9,239 nt of DNA, taken from assembly GCA_030151365.1 (NCBI GenBank), contig JASLDW010000062.1, positions 1 through 9,239 on the forward strand, given 5' to 3'. A program made the translations under genes and the position numbers. The DNA is from Lysobacter sp. GTDB lineage: Bacteria > Pseudomonadota > Gammaproteobacteria > Xanthomonadales > Xanthomonadaceae. The notes beneath the pieces were generated by a model. It was not told the origin of the DNA, did not search any database, and saw only the letters and a list, made by a program, of their open reading frames with translations. Below, in pieces: positions 5,970-9,239 of this stretch (its first letter is position 1; each line of letters opens with the position of its first letter).

Positions 5970-7927
5970 CTCGCCGCCGACCAGCTGAAATTGCGCGACT
6001 GGTAGCCGTCGCCGGTCAGCGGATCGTAGTTCTCGTACATCGGCGCCTGTGCGACCAGCCCGGTTGCATTGGTGACCAGTCGTCGCGTCATTGCATCGGC
6101 ATCCTTTTCGAAGCCGTTGCGACGCAATGCCTCGACGGCGAAGTATGCCTGGTCCATCCACAACGGACCGCGCCAATAGCCCTTGATCGGCGAGAAACGC
6201 GGATCGTCGCGCGCCAGCGTCGGGAACGGCATCGGGGTGGCGAATTTCGCGGGATCCAGCATGACGCGACGGCTCGCCGCGGCTTGCGCGGGCGTGGCGA
6301 CGCCGGCCCACAACGGACTCCAGCCGTCCGAACCGAAGACGCGGATGCGCTCGCCACTGCCTAGGCGCGTGTCGAAGAAATAGCCGGCGGCGGGATCGAA
6401 CATCCGCGACTGGATCAGCGTCTTCAGCGCGGCGGCTTCCTTCCGCCAGGCATCACGATCGGCCGTCCTGCCCAGCACGTTGGCCAGCGTCGCCAGGTCG
6501 AGCTTTTCGCTGTAGAGATAGGAATTGAGATCGACCGATTCCTGGTCGATCGACCACGCCCCATCGCGGTTCTTCACCATCTTCGCCTTGTCGAAGCGCA
6601 CGGCATTGTCCATGCCGCTTTCCCACGCCGCCGCGATCCGCGTGCCGTCGGTCGATCCGTATTCGGCGAGCCCGTTGTGGTCATGGTCGCGATCGCGGTA
6701 CCACCAGCGGTGATAGCGCACCAGCTTGTCGTACATCCCGGCAACAAAGGCCTTGTCGCCGGTCGCGCGCCAGATCTCCAGCGTTGCCCAGGTTGCCAGC
6801 GGCGGCTTGCTGTCGCGCCAGTTGTTGTCCTTGGCATCGAGGAAAACGCAATCCGGCACCATGCCGTCGGCACGCTGGTAGTCGAACATTGCATGCATCT
6901 GGTCGCGGGCAAGATCAGGCGCGAAATATGCCAGTGCCGCCGCATGCTTCCACGAATCCCAGGCCCAGAAGCCATTGAAGTCCGGATTCGAATAGGACGG
7001 AATCACGCCGTCGTGATGGATGCCGCCGCGTGCCGCTCGCCAGTTGCCGAGCAGCGTCATCACTGCTTTCATCTGCACCCAATCGGCAGTTTCGCGCGAT
7101 ATCCCGGGGATATTCCGCGACTTGATCGCGGTGATGTAGCCGATCCAGCGCGTGCGGTTCAGTATCCATGCTTCCTGCGGATCGACCTCCGGCACGCTGT
7201 CGACGCGATCGTCGTACTGCAGCGACTGCTCGACACTCAAGTCGACGTGCCTGCCCTTCGGCAATTGCAGCGGCTGTGCCAACGCGATGCGGTAGCCATC
7301 GCCGGAAACCGTCAGCTGCGGTGTCCCGCCGCCCTGCCCCAGCCAGCGCGTCACCAATCGCGAATGCGAATCGGCGAAGGTCTGGACGACGCCGTTTGCG
7401 GAGACATCGAGGCGATCGCCTTTCGCGGGAATGACGTCACTGGCGATCGACACCTCGACTGGTCGTGCGCGATCCGAGGCAATTTCGATCCTGGATAGTG
7501 CCCGCCACGCATCCGGATAAAACAGGATCTGTCGAATGACCAATCCGTCACCGGCGAAATTGCGCTCCAGCATTCCCGGCCAGGCGTGGCTGTCGATGGC
7601 TTTCAGTTCGATGATGCGATGCGATATCGCATCCTTCAATTCGATGCGGGCAAATCGCGTGCCCGTCCACTGCCCGCCGCGCAGGCTATGGACGAACGGT
7701 CCGACGAATCCGGACTGGGCATCCTGCACGGGCGGCAGGCTGTAGCCGTGCCAGGCGCCTGCATCGAAGAAGATGTTGAAGCCACGATCCCCGGCATCGC
7801 GGGGCGAGCCGTGCATGTCGAGTACGTCGCGATACGTGGTCGCTGCGCTTGCTGCCTTCTGTGCGGGATCTGCAAATGCCGGCGTGGCCGAAAAAACCAA
7901 TGCGATCGCAAGAAACAGATGCCTCAC
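5948..7927 (-). CDS. Exported GH63 glucosidase, YgjK-like
   Basis: A 659-residue protein starting with a clear Sec signal (residues 1-19, ending AFA before Asp20), then a beta-sandwich-like N-domain (about 30-240) and an (alpha/alpha)6 catalytic domain (about 250-659). Motifs characteristic of GH63 and E. coli YgjK are FWAWDSWK (320-327), NNWRDSKPPLATW (368-380), ESGMDNAVRFD (436-446), KGYWRGPLWMDQAYFA (582-597), YENYDPLTG (631-639) and NFSWSAASYFLLL (646-658). By analogy with YgjK, D440 is the likely general acid and E632 the general base. DRDHDHNGLAEYG (412-424) resembles a calcium-binding loop. YgjK (about 780 residues) acts on alpha-glucosides such as nigerose; this protein is over 100 residues shorter, so its specificity may differ. 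The GTG start at 7927 overlaps the previous stop as GTGA, with GGTGA seven bases upstream. It is the last gene of the minus-strand operon. Confidence 0.92.
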   Translation of the reverse strand: MRHLFLAIALVFSATPAFADPAQKAASAATTYRDVLDMHGSPRDAGDRGFNIFFDAGAWHGYSLPPVQDAQSGFVGPFVHSLRGGQWTGTRFARIELKDAISHRIIELKAIDSHAWPGMLERNFAGDGLVIRQILFYPDAWRALSRIEIASDRARPVEVSIASDVIPAKGDRLDVSANGVVQTFADSHSRLVTRWLGQGGGTPQLTVSGDGYRIALAQPLQLPKGRHVDLSVEQSLQYDDRVDSVPEVDPQEAWILNRTRWIGYITAIKSRNIPGISRETADWVQMKAVMTLLGNWRAARGGIHHDGVIPSYSNPDFNGFWAWDSWKHAAALAYFAPDLARDQMHAMFDYQRADGMVPDCVFLDAKDNNWRDSKPPLATWATLEIWRATGDKAFVAGMYDKLVRYHRWWYRDRDHDHNGLAEYGSTDGTRIAAAWESGMDNAVRFDKAKMVKNRDGAWSIDQESVDLNSYLYSEKLDLATLANVLGRTADRDAWRKEAAALKTLIQSRMFDPAAGYFFDTRLGSGERIRVFGSDGWSPLWAGVATPAQAAASRRVMLDPAKFATPMPFPTLARDDPRFSPIKGYWRGPLWMDQAYFAVEALRRNGFEKDADAMTRRLVTNATGLVAQAPMYENYDPLTGDGYQSRNFSWSAASYFLLLR

Positions 7928-8565
7928 CGGGACATCACCACATGCATCGCCTTCGGCGTGGTTGCATGTTCGGTCATCCGGTAGCCCATCGCCGGCAGGT
8001 CGATGCCGGCGAACATCGCCTCGCCCTGCCCCAGCACGACCGGCGATACCACGTAGTGCATTTCATCGATCGCGCCGGCCTGCAGGTACTGGCGCACGGT
8101 GGAGACGCCGCCGCCGATCTTGACGTCGAGATCGCCCGCGGCGGCACGCGCCTGCCGCAGCGCGCTGTCGATGCCGTCGGTGACGAAATGGAAGACGGTG
8201 CCGCCCTCCATCACGATTGATTCGCGCGGGTGATGGGTGAGGATGTAGGTTGGCGCGTGATACGGCGGATCGTCGCCCCACCAGCCCTTCCAGGCATCGT
8301 CGAGCCAGTCGCCGCGGATCGGGCCGAACATGTTGCGGCCGAGGATGAAGGCGCCGAAGCCCTCCATCGAGCGTTGCGCGAAGTCGTCGTCGACGCCGGT
8401 TTCGCCGCCGGGCTTGCCGATCATGTCGTGGAACATCCGGGTCCCGAACATCCACTGGTGCAGCTCGCGGCCGCCCTTGCCCAACGGATCGGCCAGACTC
8501 TGCTCCGGGCCCGCGCCAAAGCCGTCGATCGACACCGTGAATCCCGCGACGCGCACCTTACCCAT
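7924..8565 (-). CDS. Dihydrofolate reductase-family protein (RibD C-terminal-like)
   Basis: A 213-residue cytoplasmic protein of the RibD C-terminal / dihydrofolate-reductase-like superfamily, NADPH-dependent reductases that are mostly uncharacterised. Counting from the ATG, it opens with MGKVRVAGFTVSIDGFGAG, the usual start of this subfamily. It then has FILGRNMFG, a Trp-rich stretch (WLDDAWKGWWGDD), and near the C-terminus the diagnostic IGGGVSTVRQYLQAG and SPVVLGQGEAMFAGIDLP. The start is ATG 8565 because GAAGG lies eight bases upstream and the family begins there. A TTG at 8580 would add five residues and overlap the preceding stop as TTGA. The stop overlaps the GH63 start by four bases, indicating translational coupling. 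These proteins are often annotated as deaminase-reductases, but no deaminase domain is present. The substrate is unknown, and a link to the glucosidase is not evident. Confidence 0.9.
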   Translation of the reverse strand: MGKVRVAGFTVSIDGFGAGPEQSLADPLGKGGRELHQWMFGTRMFHDMIGKPGGETGVDDDFAQRSMEGFGAFILGRNMFGPIRGDWLDDAWKGWWGDDPPYHAPTYILTHHPRESIVMEGGTVFHFVTDGIDSALRQARAAAGDLDVKIGGGVSTVRQYLQAGAIDEMHYVVSPVVLGQGEAMFAGIDLPAMGYRMTEHATTPKAMHVVMSR

Positions 8566-8573
8566 GGTTGCTG

Positions 8574-8578
8574 CCTTC
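8574..8578 (-). promoter_or_regulatory. Ribosome-binding site deciding the start of the reductase-family gene
   Basis: GAAGG on the minus strand lies eight bases before ATG 8565. It overlaps the stop region of the upstream XRE gene. It supports ATG 8565 over the TTG at 8580, which would place the start on top of this site. Confidence 0.6.
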
Positions 8579-8810
8579 AATTATCCGGGGAGTGACCCGT
8601 ATCTTCCCACTTGAAGACGGCGTCCAGCGGTTTTTCGAATACATCGGCGATGCGGAAGGCGCATTCCAGCGTCGGCGAATACTTGCCGGCCTCGATGGCG
8701 GCGATGGTCTGCCGGGTCAGGCCGACGCACTTGCCGAGGTCGGCCTGGGTCATCTCCCCGGCGGCGAAACGCAGGGCGCGGATGTCGTTGCTCAGGCGCT
8801 TGACGGCCAT
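8577..8810 (-). CDS. Small XRE-family helix-turn-helix regulator
   Basis: A 77-residue DNA-binding protein that is essentially one HTH_3/XRE domain. The helix-turn-helix runs from about residue 21 (TQADLGKCVGLTRQTIAAIE) through AGKYSPTLECAFRIADVF, closely matching the short regulators that accompany DUF2178-type membrane proteins. GGAAGG lies just upstream of ATG 8810, a strong ribosome-binding site placed inside the end of the preceding gene. Only one base separates it from that gene's stop codon, so the two are almost certainly co-transcribed. It probably represses or tunes its own operon, including the downstream reductase and GH63 genes, but no operator can be identified because the operon's promoter lies outside the window. 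I see no toxin partner, so a toxin-antitoxin role is not supported. Confidence 0.9.
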   Translation of the reverse strand: MAVKRLSNDIRALRFAAGEMTQADLGKCVGLTRQTIAAIEAGKYSPTLECAFRIADVFEKPLDAVFKWEDTGHSPDN

Positions 8811-8811
8811 G

Positions 8812-9237
8812 TCAGCCCTTCCGGTAACCGCGTACGGTCACCATGCACTTCACGATCTCGGCGATCGCGATGGACTGCAGCGCGGCATGCACGATGTCCC
8901 AGCCGCTGCGCTCGAACGGCAGGTAGCAGCCGACGTAGCAGATGCCGGCCATCAGCACGTAATAGGCGATGGTGGTGGCACGGAGTTCGATCGCACGGTC
9001 GCGCTCGTCTTCCTGGATCTCGCCGTCTTCGCCGCGGCGCAGGCGGAAATAGAGATGGGTGGAGAGTGCGATCGCGGCCAGGGTCGACAGCGCGATCGCA
9101 AGCGCCCCGATCCGGGCCAGGAAGGTCGGATCGGGATGGATGTAATAGCGCGCCCGGATCCAGGCGAAATACAGGCCGAACACGATGACCAGCGCGGTCA
9201 TCCAGACCCAGGCGAACCTTTCCTTCGGCAACATCAT
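8812..9237 (-). CDS. Four-helix inner-membrane protein, DUF2178-like
   Basis: A 141-residue integral membrane protein with four predicted hydrophobic helices (about residues 9-27, 39-63, 87-107 and 113-134). A charged cytoplasmic-looking loop contains EIQEDERDRAIELRA (73-87). The DERD motif before the third helix, and the XRE regulator immediately downstream, match the widespread but functionally uncharacterised DUF2178-type pairing. In such pairs the membrane protein may sense or modulate its partner regulator; this is inference. The start taken is ATG 9237, with another ATG at 9234. The window ends two bases further on, so an upstream start cannot be excluded and no ribosome-binding site can be seen. 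It is the first visible gene of the minus-strand operon. Confidence 0.82.
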   Translation of the reverse strand: MMLPKERFAWVWMTALVIVFGLYFAWIRARYYIHPDPTFLARIGALAIALSTLAAIALSTHLYFRLRRGEDGEIQEDERDRAIELRATTIAYYVLMAGICYVGCYLPFERSGWDIVHAALQSIAIAEIVKCMVTVRGYRKG

Positions 9238-9239
9238 GG

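Larger units (their letters stand above)
3340..9099. repeat. Dispersed palindromic octamer GCGATCGC, nine copies
   Basis: Exact copies of GCGATCGC begin at 3340, 3760, 4435, 6689, 7412, 7902, 8861, 9068 and 9092. Three fall in the phosphoesterase gene, three in the GH63 gene and three in the DUF2178-like gene. None is in the + strand genes. By hand, base composition alone predicts about 0.3 copies in a window this size. The sites encode Gly/Arg-Asp-Arg (five) or Ala-Ile-Ala (four), so codon preference explains part of the excess. The octamer is the same as the HIP1 element that is over-represented in many cyanobacteria, although nothing else here looks cyanobacterial. Confidence 0.7.

Noticed and set aside
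4536..6311. Minus-strand frame (591 codons) across the peroxidase gene
   Set aside because: It overlaps two well-supported genes and has no domain. The di-heme motifs on the + strand explain the region.
8577..9237. Toxin-antitoxin module
   Set aside because: The XRE protein is small, but its neighbour is a four-helix membrane protein of the DUF2178 type, not a recognisable toxin.
1..9239. CRISPR arrays, insertion sequences, tRNA or rRNA genes
   Set aside because: No regularly spaced repeats, transposase motifs, terminal inverted repeats or structural RNA signatures were seen.

Overview
The window is compact, G+C-rich bacterial DNA (about 60-65% by eye) with eight protein-coding genes and almost no non-coding sequence. 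The longest gap is 41 bases. The N-acyl-homoserine-lactone-type LuxR regulator, several Sec signal peptides, a lipoprotein lipobox and a di-heme periplasmic peroxidase point to a Gram-negative proteobacterium. The style resembles Xanthomonadales/Lysobacterales or a related group, but the sequence does not settle the taxon.

Left part (1-3106, + strand): a LuxR-family quorum-sensing receptor, then after 31 bases a probably exported amylo-alpha-1,6-glucosidase (GH133-like). The short gap is AT-rich and carries a perfect inverted repeat over the second gene's start codon. An 8-bp hairpin at the end of the glucosidase gene is a candidate terminator between it and the converging next gene.

Middle (3118-5969): two divergent genes separated by 41 bases. 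They encode an AcpA/phospholipase-C-like phosphoesterase lipoprotein (- strand) and a periplasmic di-heme cytochrome c peroxidase (+ strand).

Right part (5948-9237, - strand): a tightly packed apparent operon read right to left. The order is a four-helix membrane protein of the DUF2178 type, a 77-residue XRE-type regulator, a RibD-like (dihydrofolate-reductase-family) oxidoreductase, and an exported GH63 glucosidase related to E. coli YgjK. Junctions are 1 base, about 11 bases (or a 4-base overlap) and a 4-base overlap. The GH63 gene overlaps the end of the peroxidase gene by 22 bases.

The four central proteins (GH133-like glucosidase, phosphoesterase, peroxidase, GH63 glucosidase) all look exported. 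Two carry (alpha/alpha)6 glucosidase modules. A plausible reading is an envelope or extracellular alpha-glucan and phosphate-ester scavenging locus, with the LuxR gene placed to tie at least the first glucosidase to cell density; that is inference. No mobile element, CRISPR array, tRNA or rRNA is seen. A separate signal is the palindromic octamer GCGATCGC, present nine times and only inside the minus-strand genes.
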